Origin: Deltaproteobacteria bacterium
GTDB taxonomy: Bacteria > Desulfobacterota > Desulfobacteria > Desulfobacterales > JAHEIW01
Length of the DNA: 64,000 bases
Direction: 5' to 3'
NCBI GenBank assembly: GCA_024639185.1
Contig: JAHEIW010000003.1
Span: 9,081-73,080, forward strand
The notes under the pieces were generated by a model that was given only the letters and a program-made list of their open reading frames with translations, ran no database searches and had not been told where the DNA came from. Shown one piece after another: positions 55,890 through 64,000 of this stretch. A program made the translations under genes and the position numbers. How positions within the stretch are numbered: position 1 is the first letter of the stretch; every line of letters starts with the position of its first letter.

Positions 55890-57188
55890 CTATCGGCTCG
55901 GATATTTTTTTTGCGGAATAAGCCGCAGGCACATGGGATAGCGATAAAATTCACCCTGATTGGCTTTGACGCCGGCAACGATGACCATAATGAGGCCGAA
56001 CAGCATCAGACCGAAGATCAGAAAAATACCGATAACAATCAGGATTAAAATGGCTGATATCATCATATAGATAAAAAGCGAGATCTGGAAATTAAGTGCT
56101 TCCTTGGCCTGATCGGCAACGAATTCGGATTCATTTTTCTTTAATTGCCAGACGACAAAAGGGCCGATAAAATTGCCCAGCGGCACGATCATTGAACTAA
56201 ACGTGCTGATATGGGCCCACATCCCCCAGTTATTTTCCTGATCCTCACTGAGCGTCGCGTTCTCCGGTGTGCTGTTGTGGTTTTGACGTTTGACCAGAAC
56301 CACCAGCCCCATAATCGAGCCAGCGAGAAAGCCGAAAAAAATCAGCACTCCTCCCCAGATGCTGCCCTTGATCATCTCCCATAGTTCAAAGCGGCGCACC
56401 AGAAGATGGTCGCTGCCTGGAATTTCGCCGTCAACCGTAACGCCATAGGAGCCCAGGGTGTCCAGCTTGACCTGAGCGATGGCCTGCAGCACCGTGCTGC
56501 CATTTTCTTCGGTATAGGGGATTTCAGGCGGCTGCAGGGCCAGTTCTTTTCCAGTGGCCAGATCCATCAGATAGATGTCAAAATCCCGGCCCAGGCGATT
56601 ATTGGCCATATTAAATACGCTGTATGCTGCGGTTTGATAAAAAAAGACATAGGTTCCGGGATTATCGATCTGAATATCGGTTTCGCCCGGCACATTCAAG
56701 CGGGTTTCGGTGCTTAAATAGGCATGCAGGGTGTTATACAGCGTCATCCCGCCGGCAATCATCGGAATCAGAAAAACCAATACCGCAACGGCATACCAGA
56801 TTCTGCCGGGGCCGGTTGCCGTCGGCACCGGTTGGGCAACGGCGGCCGGTGATGCTTGAACCGCCGTTTTCCTCTGAGTCGACGGAACGGGAGCGGCCAC
56901 ATCCATCTGGGCTGTTTGCGCGGGCAGCGGCGGCGGTGGGGTCGCGCCACTATTTTCTATCGGGCTGATGATGCAATCCGCACCAGCATCTTTGAGAGCA
57001 CCATTGATTTTCAGGGCGGTTTGATGATCGACATTTTTCTTGATCACAAATCGCTTGCCCGAAAACAATCTATAAATCGTTTCTTCATCAGCTTTTAAAA
57101 GCGTTGCCAGATTGGATTTGACTTCATCGAGGTCCCATCCCGGAATAATGCGCCCCGAAAAATCAACATTGTACAGCATTCCAGACAT
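55890..57188 (-). CDS. L7/L12-like domain plus DUF4870-type membrane domain
   Basis: 432 residues behind GAGGAAA. Residues 1-75 form an alpha/beta module (VDFSGRIIPGWDLDEVKSNLATLLKADEE, RFVIKKNVDHQTALKINGALKDAGADCII) similar to that of the protein at 15542-16039. A Pro/Ala linker leads to a membrane segment and an extracytoplasmic beta-domain. The C-terminal 110 residues (NWGMWAHISTFSSMIVPLGNFIGPFVVWQLKK, DQAKEALNFQISLFIYMMIS) are a DUF4870 (Tic20-like) domain with three segments. Function unknown. The next gene 20 bases downstream is another membrane protein. Confidence 0.85.
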   Translation of the reverse strand: MSGMLYNVDFSGRIIPGWDLDEVKSNLATLLKADEETIYRLFSGKRFVIKKNVDHQTALKINGALKDAGADCIISPIENSGATPPPPLPAQTAQMDVAAPVPSTQRKTAVQASPAAVAQPVPTATGPGRIWYAVAVLVFLIPMIAGGMTLYNTLHAYLSTETRLNVPGETDIQIDNPGTYVFFYQTAAYSVFNMANNRLGRDFDIYLMDLATGKELALQPPEIPYTEENGSTVLQAIAQVKLDTLGSYGVTVDGEIPGSDHLLVRRFELWEMIKGSIWGGVLIFFGFLAGSIMGLVVLVKRQNHNSTPENATLSEDQENNWGMWAHISTFSSMIVPLGNFIGPFVVWQLKKNESEFVADQAKEALNFQISLFIYMMISAILILIVIGIFLIFGLMLFGLIMVIVAGVKANQGEFYRYPMCLRLIPQKKYPSR

Positions 57189-57418
57189 AATCGTTTCCTC
57201 GTACGTTTTTTAGGGGGTATTCCGCAGCAATGACGCTGTCAGCCCCTAGTCTATCTTCGGCTAAATAAAGGAAATGGTTTAGATTTTTTTAGATTTTTGA
57301 CCTGCTGATGGTGATTTGATATGATGGCATCGATTTTTGGATTGATGCGGCTTAAAGGAGGCCATTGGTTGTCTGTACGATTGCTGAGAGATAAGCGTTG
57401 TTTTGTGTGTGGTGAGGA

Positions 57419-57994
57419 TTACGTCTGAATCAGGCTCAAAAAGTATTGATGGAAACGGGTATCAGTGGTCAGTTCAGGATGAAATGCGGTTGCCAGAAGT
57501 CTATCTTCAATTGCGGCCACCGGAGTGCCGTCTGCCAGATGGGCTAGCATGAGGACCCGTCCTTTGGTTTGAACCAGCTTGGGCGAACGAATAAATATTC
57601 CCGGAAATGGAATTGAATCTCCGTTTTTTAAGACATTTACGTATACATCTTCTTTAAAACTGTCTTTTTGCCGGCCAAAAGCATTGCGTTCAACCACAAT
57701 ATCCATAACACCCATAAGGGGCTGATCCATTCCAATTGCCTTGGCCATGAAAATCATGCCGGCGCAGGTGCCCCAGACCGGTCTTTCCCTGGCAAATTGG
57801 CGCAAAGGGTTCATCAGCTGATACATGACGGCCAATTTGCCGATGGTGGTACTTTCACCTCCGGGTATGATGAGCCCATCGATGTCATTTAATTCTTCAG
57901 GCAAACGCACCTCGACCGCTTCCACATCAAGCTGCCGCAGCATATGGATGTGTTCACTAAATGCGCCCTGTAATGCTAACACACCGATTTTCAT
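57419..57994 (-). CDS. pdxT: pyridoxal 5'-phosphate synthase glutaminase subunit PdxT
   Basis: 191 residues from the ATG at 57994; the longer frame crosses a repeat. It releases ammonia from glutamine for PdxS in the DXP-independent vitamin B6 pathway. MKIGVLALQGAFSEH, GLIIPGGESTTIGKL, catalytic C77 in WGTCAGMIF and the His-x-Glu of TAFHPELT are all present. It lies 146 bases after pdxS; the spacer is a palindromic phrase repeat rather than the usual short gap, which could uncouple their expression. Confidence 0.96.
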   Translation of the reverse strand: MKIGVLALQGAFSEHIHMLRQLDVEAVEVRLPEELNDIDGLIIPGGESTTIGKLAVMYQLMNPLRQFARERPVWGTCAGMIFMAKAIGMDQPLMGVMDIVVERNAFGRQKDSFKEDVYVNVLKNGDSIPFPGIFIRSPKLVQTKGRVLMLAHLADGTPVAAIEDRLLATAFHPELTTDTRFHQYFLSLIQT

Positions 57995-58006
57995 TATTAT
58001 TATTTC

Positions 58007-58110
58007 ACCACAGAGTTCACAGAGCACATAGAGATAGTATTTAAAAGATGTATCGAAAAAGCCACGACCAATGCTTTTTATACGCTGTGATCTCTGTGTG
58101 CTCAGTGGTA
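58007..58110. repeat. CACAGAG-phrase palindrome between pdxS and pdxT
   Basis: ACCACAGAGTTCACAGAGCACATAGAGAT (in parts) on the left is complemented by CTGTGATCTCTGTGTGCTCAGTGGT on the right. It is an imperfect hairpin of about 100 bases sitting inside the pdxST operon. Confidence 0.7.
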
Positions 58111-58140
58111 AAAAAACATCATTCAATTCAGCAAGGTTTC

Positions 58141-59049
58141 TTACCAACCGCGATCAGCCAGGGTTTCCCCTTCGGCCAATGTGCTGACACTGATACCGAC
58201 CATGGGCTCACCCAGATGTTGACTGATCTCAGCCAGGATTTTCGGATCCTTGTAGTGGGTGGTGGCTTCAACAATCGCCTTTGCCCGGCGGGCCGGATCG
58301 GCGGATTTAAAAATACCGGAGCCCACAAATACGCCATCTACGCCGATTTGCATCATCAAGGCAGCATCCGCCGGCGTGGCAATGCCACCGGCCGCAAAAT
58401 TAACCACCGGCAAACGGCCCAGTTCTTTGGTGTGTTTGACGACTTCATAGGGTGCACCCAAATCCTTGGCATAAGCCATTAGCTCATCGTCCGGTTTGGC
58501 TTTTAAATCACGGATGGCGCCCAATACCGTGCGTGCATGGCGCACCGCCTCGACAATATCACCGGTTCCGGCCTCACCTTTTGTTCGAATCATGGCGGCC
58601 CCTTCACCGATCCGGCGCAGCGCCTCACCCAGATCCCGGCAGCCGCAGACAAACGGAATCGTAAAAGGATGCTTGTCGATATGATGGCGCTCATCGGCCG
58701 GGGTCAACACCTCACTTTCATCCACATAATCAACGCCAATGGCTTCTAAAATCTGAGCCTCTACAAAATGACCGATGCGACATTTGGCCATCACCGGTAT
58801 ACTGACCGACTGCATAATTTCTTTGATCAATGCCGGATCGGACATACGGGCTACACCGCCATGCTCGCGGATATCTGCCGGAACCCGCTCCAGGGCCATC
58901 ACCGCAACGGCACCGGCTTCCTCGGCAATGACAGCATGCTCGACGGATACCACATCCATAATGACGCCGCCTTTGAGCATCTGTGCCAGCCCGCTTTTGA
59001 CGGTGAAGCTGCCCACCCTGTCATCTGATTTTTTTTCATTCGTTTCCAT
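58141..59049 (-). CDS. pdxS: pyridoxal 5'-phosphate synthase lyase subunit PdxS
   Basis: 302 residues behind GGGGGG. It condenses ribose 5-phosphate, glyceraldehyde 3-phosphate and ammonia to PLP, forming a dodecamer with PdxT. The highly conserved blocks [68 protein letters not shown] and [17 protein letters not shown] are seen. The usual VVN at the active site strand reads VVS here. Divergent to it is a MocR/PdxR-type regulator, its probable controller. Confidence 0.97.
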   Translation of the reverse strand: METNEKKSDDRVGSFTVKSGLAQMLKGGVIMDVVSVEHAVIAEEAGAVAVMALERVPADIREHGGVARMSDPALIKEIMQSVSIPVMAKCRIGHFVEAQILEAIGVDYVDESEVLTPADERHHIDKHPFTIPFVCGCRDLGEALRRIGEGAAMIRTKGEAGTGDIVEAVRHARTVLGAIRDLKAKPDDELMAYAKDLGAPYEVVKHTKELGRLPVVNFAAGGIATPADAALMMQIGVDGVFVGSGIFKSADPARRAKAIVEATTHYKDPKILAEISQHLGEPMVGISVSTLAEGETLADRGW

Positions 59050-59252
59050 TGGATTTCCCCCCCGGTGAAATGAAATTCAGGTGCTTGATTTGAGTTGCGG
59101 CTATAGTAGCGGGTGTGTTAAAGAAAAAACAGATACAGATAATTATAAAAATAAGCATAACAGTTTGGCTGTTCCCAGAAAGGCGAAACACCCATTTCGC
59201 CCAATAGATGCTATTTTAGGGCCTAAAAACAAACGGTTTTAGCGGAGAAAAT
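59050..59252. promoter_or_regulatory. divergent control region of pdxST and MocR-type regulator
   Basis: A 200-base AT-rich spacer. It contains the near-repeat ACAGATACAGATA (59129-59142), the inverted repeat AACAG-TTTGG-CTGTT (59159-59174) and a second small inverted pair GCGAAAC...TTTCGC near 59183-59200. MocR/PdxR regulators bind direct repeats in such divergent regions; which of these is the operator is not known. Confidence 0.5.
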
Positions 59253-60707
59253 ATGGATCCAGTCAAAAAAACATTTCGTTATCGACATCTGGCCGAAGAG
59301 ATTGAACAAAAAATTCTGAGCGGGACGTACCAGCCCGGAGAGCGGCTACCTTCGATCCGCAAACTGCACAAGCAATCCAACCTGAGTATTTCCACGATCT
59401 ATCATGCCTACCTGGAACTGGAGTCCATGGGACTGGTTGAGGCCCGACCCAAATCCGGCTATTACGTTAACCCCGTCGCCCTGCAAAACCTAAAAATCCC
59501 GCGATTCAAAAAAGAGTCCTTTCCGCCTAAAAAAGTCAGATTGTCATCCATGATAAATTCGGTCATATCGGCCATCAGCAACCCTTATCTGTTGCCCCTG
59601 GGCTCGACGGTGGTCGATGCGAAACTAATGCCCTTCAAGCACTTTTCCAGAATCCTGAAAAATCTCTCCCATGTGGAATTACAATCCATGATCTCATATT
59701 CTCCCTCGGAGGGGTATGCTGAGCTTCGCCGTCAGATTGCACTGCGAACAGTGGGCGTTTTGGAAGGCATCGCGCCGGAAGATATTATTATTACCAATGG
59801 CTGCATGGAAGCAGTGGCCCTGTCCATGCTGGCCATTGCACGGCCGGGGGGTACCATCGCGGTTGAAACCCCGACGAATTTTGGTTTTCTGCAGTTGCTG
59901 CAGGAACTGGGGCTCCTGGTAATGGAGGTGCCGGCTGATCCCAGATATGGTGTGGATTTAGACGAACTGGAAAAAATTTTTTGCCGCAACACCATCAAGG
60001 CCTGCCTGCTGATACCGAATTTTCACAATCCCCTGGGCGCCCTGATGCCCGACGATCATAAGATCAGATTGATTCAATTAATCAATCAATATGACATTGC
60101 GGTGATCGAGGATGACATCAGCTCCGAGTTGCATTTTGGGCCTAAACGGCCGATGCCCTTAAAATCATATGATACGCAGGACCGGGTGATCACGTGCTCA
60201 TCCTTTTCAAAGACCCTGGCACCGGGTTTGCGAATCGGTTGGGCCATTCCGGGCAAGCGATACATGGAAAAGGTTCAGAATTTAAAAGCCGCCACAACGG
60301 TTTCGACCTCAACCCTGGATCAATACATGATATCACAATACCTGGCCGAAGGGGCTTTTGAGCGTTACAGCAGGCGGTTGAGGCACTTGCTGAAAAAGCA
60401 GGTCGTCAGAACCGCTTTTGCCATCCAAAAACATTTCCCACCGGGCACGCGTCTGGCCATACCTGAAGGCGGGACCCTTTTGTGGGTCGAGCTCCCTTTG
60501 CAGGTCGACGGCTTGCAGGTATACCGCAAGGCCCTTGAGCATCATATTGCCATCATTCCCGGGGTGGTATGCTCCAACGCCGGGCAATTTAAAAATTTTA
60601 TCCAGATCAGCTGCGGGTCACCGGTTACAGAAGATATGGAAAGGGGAATAAAGCGATTGGGTGAGATCGTATTTGATTTTTCGGACGCCAAACGGCCAGC
60701 ATCTTAA
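59253..60707 (+). CDS. MocR-family (GntR-aminotransferase) regulator, PdxR-like
   Basis: 484 residues; ATG behind GGAGAAA. The N-terminal winged helix of GntR type (about 8-75) has LAEEIEQKILSGTYQPGERLPSIRKLHKQSNLSISTIYHAYLELE. An aminotransferase-like domain (about 110-475) has YSPSEGYAELRRQIALR, NGCMEAVALSMLAIARPGG, NFHNPLGALMPD and the PLP lysine in CSSFSKTLAPGLRIGW. Regulators of this kind sense PLP; the gene is divergent from pdxST, as in PdxR systems of actinobacteria and firmicutes. Activation of pdxST under PLP shortage is inferred. Confidence 0.9.
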   Translation: MDPVKKTFRYRHLAEEIEQKILSGTYQPGERLPSIRKLHKQSNLSISTIYHAYLELESMGLVEARPKSGYYVNPVALQNLKIPRFKKESFPPKKVRLSSMINSVISAISNPYLLPLGSTVVDAKLMPFKHFSRILKNLSHVELQSMISYSPSEGYAELRRQIALRTVGVLEGIAPEDIIITNGCMEAVALSMLAIARPGGTIAVETPTNFGFLQLLQELGLLVMEVPADPRYGVDLDELEKIFCRNTIKACLLIPNFHNPLGALMPDDHKIRLIQLINQYDIAVIEDDISSELHFGPKRPMPLKSYDTQDRVITCSSFSKTLAPGLRIGWAIPGKRYMEKVQNLKAATTVSTSTLDQYMISQYLAEGAFERYSRRLRHLLKKQVVRTAFAIQKHFPPGTRLAIPEGGTLLWVELPLQVDGLQVYRKALEHHIAIIPGVVCSNAGQFKNFIQISCGSPVTEDMERGIKRLGEIVFDFSDAKRPAS

Positions 60708-60740
60708 TTTTTAGCGAGGCATCAGCGATCAACAATTGGT

Positions 60741-60914
60741 TTATTGAATATCATCGACGGTGTAGGTGCCCCATTGTCCGATTTTGACGATACCGTCTTC
60801 TTCCAAGCCCTCTTGAATCGATTGAAATACCGCATCAACCGCTTTGGCAGCCGTCTTTTTGGGAAGATCATCCAGCTTTTCGGCCACTCTTTTGACCAAT
60901 TCGGTTTTATTCAT
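60741..60914 (-). CDS. HU/IHF-like protein lacking the DNA-binding arm (57 residues)
   Basis: A minus-strand gene of only 57 residues. The ATG at 60914 is preceded by AGAGGTG. MNKTELVKRVAEKLDDLPKK and AVDAVFQSIQEGLEEDGIVKIGQWGTYTVDDIQ match the helical half of HU/IHF proteins (MNKTELV..VAEK, A.DAVF..I...L..G..V.I..FGT..V). The protein stops where the beta-arm that wraps DNA should begin. It could dimerise but not bind DNA in the usual manner, so it is either a regulator of HU or a truncated gene. Confidence 0.75.
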   Translation of the reverse strand: MNKTELVKRVAEKLDDLPKKTAAKAVDAVFQSIQEGLEEDGIVKIGQWGTYTVDDIQ

Positions 60915-60944
60915 CTGCACCTCTTTGTGTTGAAGTAAAAAATG

Positions 60945-61171
60945 GCTTTAAAACGGTCTATTATGGTCGATGGCACGGCGCAAATCGATTAAAAAGTGGA
61001 GCGTACATATCGTGGCTTGAAGCCACTCCCACATCTATTCGTAAACAGGGTTGGTTATCATGTTCGTATCCATAAAAATTTGTGGGAGCGGCATCTTGCC
61101 GCGATATTCGAGTATTTTAAACCAGCTCGGAACACAGCCATCAGCCATATGAGGCGGTCTCAAAGCTATTT
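60945..61171 (-). repeat. family A palindrome, copy 4, with a REP-like element inserted
   Basis: Read in the direction of the gene at 61172-61594, whose stop it abuts: GATGGC pairs with GCCATC, with the conserved loop TGTGTT opposite CGCCGT, then a weaker inner stem (GGTTTAAAATACTCGA against AAAGTGG...ATCGAT). In place of the usual apex lies a second palindrome, ATCGTGGCTTGAAGCC at 61008 and GGCATCTTGCCGCGAT at 61093-61108, with CACTCCCACA and TGTGGGAGC between. The latter resembles common bacterial REP sequences. Confidence 0.75.
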
Positions 61172-61594
61172 CTATTTCCAGCCAATGACCTGATACCCTT
61201 TATCCCGCAAACACTGCTCAACGAAGCGGCGCTCAATTTCATCCGGGTCGCCTGATTTCCAGGCACCCCGCATCAATCCGCCTGCACCGCCGCCGGCGGC
61301 ACCGGCTGCCAAACCGCGGCCTGTGCGGCCCCTGACGGCGCCGATCGCTCCGCCGATCGCTGCTCCTGTGGCAGCCCCCTTGCCTGTTGATACGGCCACA
61401 TTCTTGCCGGCATCGGTTTCATGGCCATGATCGGCCGCCAGCTGAATACAGTCATCAATATCGGCGATGGCTACAGATTCGCCTGCCGACTTGTAAGTGT
61501 AATTTGGATAAAGAACCGGGCGTTTTTTTGAACAGGCGGCCATCACAATGATGATGGTGAACAGGCAAACGGTCATTGTCAAATATTTTTTCAT
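61172..61594 (-). CDS. glycine-zipper lipoprotein
   Basis: 140 residues from the ATG at 61594; the longer frame lacks a better site. Lipobox MAAC after a clear signal (TMTVCLFTIIIVMAACSKK). DIDDCIQLAADHG precedes a glycine-zipper stretch GAATGAAIGGAIGAVRGRTGRGLAAGAAGGGAGGLMRG, able to insert in or associate with the membrane. The C-terminus ERRFVEQCLRDKGYQVIGWK is typical of this family of outer-membrane lipoproteins (YMGG-like). Function unknown. Confidence 0.85.
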   Translation of the reverse strand: MKKYLTMTVCLFTIIIVMAACSKKRPVLYPNYTYKSAGESVAIADIDDCIQLAADHGHETDAGKNVAVSTGKGAATGAAIGGAIGAVRGRTGRGLAAGAAGGGAGGLMRGAWKSGDPDEIERRFVEQCLRDKGYQVIGWK

Positions 61595-61883
61595 ATGAGT
61601 CGCAGCTTTCAAACCTGCACGCGCGTCACAGCCCCAAAGGGCATGCAGCGTTAACATTAAGAGTTACAGGATTTCATAGCATGTAAATGAATAACAAGCT
61701 GGGGCTGTATCTGCATAATCGCAACTTATGCTTATTATAAAATCAAAAATGGCGGCGATCAAGACCATTGGATGAAAATCGTATTAACCTTTTAACCATT
61801 CCATAATCATTCCTTAGTATGACTGACGTTTCCCGGTGAAATGTTGTCGACATATCCCGGTAGTGCGGTTTATGGTTTCAGGA

Positions 61884-62246
61884 TCATGTCTGGGGGTCGG
61901 CCTTTTCGTCCGATTCAGACCTCATACTGCCGAGATCGGGATAACAGGCGGATGGATCATCAGCGGAGGTAACGTCCGGTAAAGGGTAAAGCTGGCGTCG
62001 GCTTGAACCTTTGTGTAATCTTTCATGCAGGAAGTATAATAGATAAGCGATGACGATTCCAAGGAAAATAAAAAAAGCAACGATTAAAAGGGACTCTACC
62101 AGGGTCGCCATAGCGGCACCGAAATTTTCGCTCTTTACCATACGGTATACAACCGTAAAGATGAACACCAGCATGGCCGCAATAAACAAGGCTGCCTGCA
62201 AGGGTTTCATCTTACGTCCCTGTCGGCTGATAAGCGGTCGCATCAT
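61884..62246 (-). CDS. small membrane protein with two transmembrane segments
   Basis: 120 residues from 62246, or 108 from the ATG at 62210, which has AGGGACG upstream. Two hydrophobic segments (ALFIAAMLVFIFTVVYRMV and LLIVAFFIFLGIVIAYLLYFL) are followed by an acidic, probably unstructured tail (SADDPSACYPDLGSMRSESDEKAD). I do not recognise the family. The 290 bases downstream, before the zipper gene, hold no gene. Confidence 0.65.
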   Translation of the reverse strand: MMRPLISRQGRKMKPLQAALFIAAMLVFIFTVVYRMVKSENFGAAMATLVESLLIVAFFIFLGIVIAYLLYFLHERLHKGSSRRQLYPLPDVTSADDPSACYPDLGSMRSESDEKADPQT

Positions 62247-62390
62247 TTTCGGCCCCCGGTTGGCTTTAGATCTTTATCCATTACCGGCTTATTTCGGCCG
62301 GTATGGCGCCCGTATGCATAATATATCAATATGTTATGCGTCTATTCCATCGGCCAAATGGGAATACCAGGTGGGATTTGGCCGTCTGTG

Positions 62391-63038
62391 TTATTCAAAG
62401 GTTAAGGTAGCGACTATTTTTTCCAGTTGATGGAGGCCGGATTCGTCCTGATAGGTCAACGCCATCATTAAGGCATATCCTTTCATGATGGTGGCATACT
62501 GTCGTTGCCGAATGACAACACCCGGTCCCATGGTGATCTCGGTTTCCATGATGTCAAATGTTACCCCATCGATGGTCTTTTCATAGATCTCTTTCGGATA
62601 AGAGACTTTCATACGGCTGAATTTCATCAATTTTTTTGCATGGTAATGGTAATCGCTACCTCTTTTGATACCGGGTGCATGTTTTACTTTTTCGGCAATC
62701 AACATGATTCCCGGGTTGGTGGTAACAGCCGCTCCGGGTGGATGTTCGTAAGCTGTTAACAAATTGATGCTTTGGAGATCTGCCGCTTTGATGGCGGCCT
62801 TCAAACTTTTATTCTCCCCGGCGACAATTTCGCCGCCGCGTTTCATTATTTCCAGCCGGGATTCCAGATCCAGAACGTGCCAGGAATCCGGGATGCTGAG
62901 CATCAGATCAAAAAAGGTATTGGTGTAGTTGCCGGTCTCAAACGTTCCGAAATCAATCGCTTTTTTATCACTGCAACTGGTCATCGAAACGCTGCAAACC
63001 AGCCATACGACCAGCATCATGCGTCGCACAATTTTCAT
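62391..63038 (-). CDS. lipoprotein of unknown function
   Basis: 215 residues behind AGGA. Signal and lipobox MTSC (VVWLVCSVSMTSCSDKK). The mature domain begins FDLMLSIPDSWHVLDLESRLEIMKRG and ends YALMMALTYQDESGLHQLEKIVATLTF, a layout seen in PsbP/LpqN-like domains (small alpha/beta fold with an N-terminal 'F.I.IP..W' strand). That assignment is tentative. The gap before it (63039-63301) contains only a promoter-sized region. Confidence 0.75.
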   Translation of the reverse strand: MKIVRRMMLVVWLVCSVSMTSCSDKKAIDFGTFETGNYTNTFFDLMLSIPDSWHVLDLESRLEIMKRGGEIVAGENKSLKAAIKAADLQSINLLTAYEHPPGAAVTTNPGIMLIAEKVKHAPGIKRGSDYHYHAKKLMKFSRMKVSYPKEIYEKTIDGVTFDIMETEITMGPGVVIRQRQYATIMKGYALMMALTYQDESGLHQLEKIVATLTFE

Positions 63039-63301
63039 TTTTCAGCGGTCCTTACAAATTTTTGTCAATTCCGTATCGATACCGAGCAAATGCATTGAAT
63101 ACACAATATAGAGTATATCGGAAAACCCTGCACACTGCAATTTTTTCTGCTCGCCATGTGTATTAAAGCGCAACTCTCCGATTGCTGATGCCGGCACCAG
63201 TGCTTATGTTTTTCCAGTCAAAAGAATTCGGAAAAAGACCATTTTTCTGCGGGTTCAACGGGCGAAACGGAAAAACCGGTCAATTGATATGGGAGGTCAT
63301 C

Positions 63302-63712
63302 ATGGAAGTGTTAAACTGGCAAGAGTGTGAAGATGTTCAGATAAAAAAATTCCCTTATCGGGGCCAGCAACTTGATGTCAAAGGCATTAGCATTCGCTGG
63401 CTGTCAAAGCACGGTGATGACGGTACCGGCTATCCGGAGTATGGTCTGCGGTTTTTTACGGCCCAACCCGGCGGAGAGATCCCCATCCACAATCATTTCT
63501 ATCACCAGACCATGTACATCCTCAGCGGCCGCTTTGAGTGCTACCAGTATGATCCTCAAACCGATGAAGTTGTCAAAAAATCGGTTTGCGGTGCCGGTGA
63601 TGTGATCTATGTACCCAGCCTGGAGCCCCATGGCATGAAAAATATCAGCGATAGTGAATCAGCCACTTTTTTGTGCTGTATCTGTAATGTTTACGACAAC
63701 GCGGGTGAGTAG
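63302..63712 (+). CDS. cupin-domain protein
   Basis: 136 residues from the ATG at 63302 behind GGGAGG; the longer frame is rejected. A single conserved barrel carries motif 1 PGGEIPIHNHFYHQTMYILSGRF and motif 2 GDVIYVPSLEPHGMKN, with metal-binding H-x-H and the later H. Small cupins bind a metal and act as enzymes or ligand sensors. No neighbour indicates the substrate. The sequence FLCCICNVYDNAGE ends with a pair of cysteines. Confidence 0.88.
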   Translation: MEVLNWQECEDVQIKKFPYRGQQLDVKGISIRWLSKHGDDGTGYPEYGLRFFTAQPGGEIPIHNHFYHQTMYILSGRFECYQYDPQTDEVVKKSVCGAGDVIYVPSLEPHGMKNISDSESATFLCCICNVYDNAGE

Positions 63713-63773
63713 CAAAGGTGTTTTTGCACATGGCAAGGGCATTGCTGCTTAGCACGCAACTGCACGGCTGCTG

Positions 63774-64000
63774 TTAATTGTTCGCCGGTAACATTCCGAA
63801 ATGCCTTACTTTGTTCATCACCAATTGGGTTTCAAGTGGTTTTACCATAAAATCATCGCAGCCATCCCTCAGACAGGCCATCACCATTTCTTTTTGTGAC
63901 ACGCCGCTGACCATGATAATTTTTGCCTTGAGTTTGTCCGGAATCCCTTTATTTTTTTCAAGTTCCCGAATTTTAGTTAAAACCTGGCTTCCATTCATTT
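63774..64000 (-). CDS. CheY-like response regulator, C-terminal part (runs off window)
   Basis: The last 75 residues of a receiver domain: NGSQVLTKIRELEKNKGIP, KIIMVSGVSQKEMVMACLRDGCDDFMVKPL, KVRHFGML. The conserved Ser/Thr (MVSG) and Lys-Pro (VKP) are present; the phospho-acceptor aspartate lies beyond base 64000. It ends without an output domain, so it is probably a stand-alone receiver. Confidence 0.85.
   Translation of the reverse strand, partial: MNGSQVLTKIRELEKNKGIPDKLKAKIIMVSGVSQKEMVMACLRDGCDDFMVKPLETQLVMNKVRHFGMLPANN

Noticed and set aside
63731..63746. A third sigma-54-like site, TGGCAA-N5-TTGCT
   Set aside because: It lies between two convergent genes and would drive antisense RNA of the receiver gene. 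With one changed base and no target gene it is most likely chance.

Overview
The window reads as a chromosomal segment of a Gram-negative bacterium of moderate GC, most likely a deltaproteobacterium (Desulfobacterota, Desulfobacterales-like). This is an inference. It rests on the radical SAM/DUF2344 fusion next to ribonuclease E/G, a Tat-type DUF1501 protein coupled to a lipoprotein, an EndoQ-UvrD fusion, a GEMM-I riboswitch, sigma-54 control, many lipoproteins and long palindromic intergenic repeats. No rRNA, tRNA, CRISPR array, prophage or complete insertion sequence was seen.

Layout. 0-3 kb (minus): start of an RNase E/G gene and a radical SAM protein. 3-10 kb (plus): HtrA/DegP protease, a LemA-TPM-TPM group, then a c-di-GMP-type riboswitch with terminator before a FliD-like hook/cap protein. 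10-16 kb (plus): asnS, a lipoprotein/DUF1501 pair, a small membrane protein. 16.7-22.8 kb: a very large alpha-2-macroglobulin with an intact CTEQ motif. 23-28 kb: a decaying stretch (subtilase remnant, repeats) around an SLC13-type transporter with four RCK_C domains. 28-33.4 kb: two paralogous small exported proteins, each behind a near-consensus sigma-54 promoter, followed by a GlrK-QseG-GlrR-like kinase, lipoprotein and sigma-54 activator. 33.6-38.1 kb: nadE, a broken hydrolase gene, two lipoproteins, an aminotransferase and an archaeal-type thymidylate synthase homolog. 38.4-47.2 kb: gyrB and dnaN, an AT-rich candidate oriC, an RdgC that appears split over two genes, and an EndoQ-UvrD fusion. 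47.6-57.2 kb: lytic transglycosylase, truncated HDOD, alkaline phosphatase, several lipoproteins, two SDR-type proteins, AlgH/YqgE and two membrane proteins. 57.4-60.7 kb: pdxT and pdxS divergent from a MocR/PdxR-type regulator. 60.7-64 kb: a 57-residue HU-like protein missing its DNA-binding arm, small envelope proteins, a cupin and the end of a CheY-like receiver.

The most unusual signal is a family of about 140-bp nested palindromes (4758-4902, 16039-16181, 38324-38465, 60945-61171). Each directly abuts a stop codon, and all four have the same orientation relative to the gene. Each keeps an asymmetric internal loop (TGTGTT opposite a CGCCTT-like strand) while the flanking helices differ in sequence but still pair, which is a covariation signature. 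One copy carries a second, REP-like palindrome inserted in its centre. A second palindrome family (16402, 27438, remnant near 43540) and several hairpins built of short degenerate phrases fill other gaps.

The second strong signal is the apparent sigma-54 circuit at 28.6-33.4 kb: a GlrR-like activator next to its probable targets, one of which has a long, structured 5' leader.
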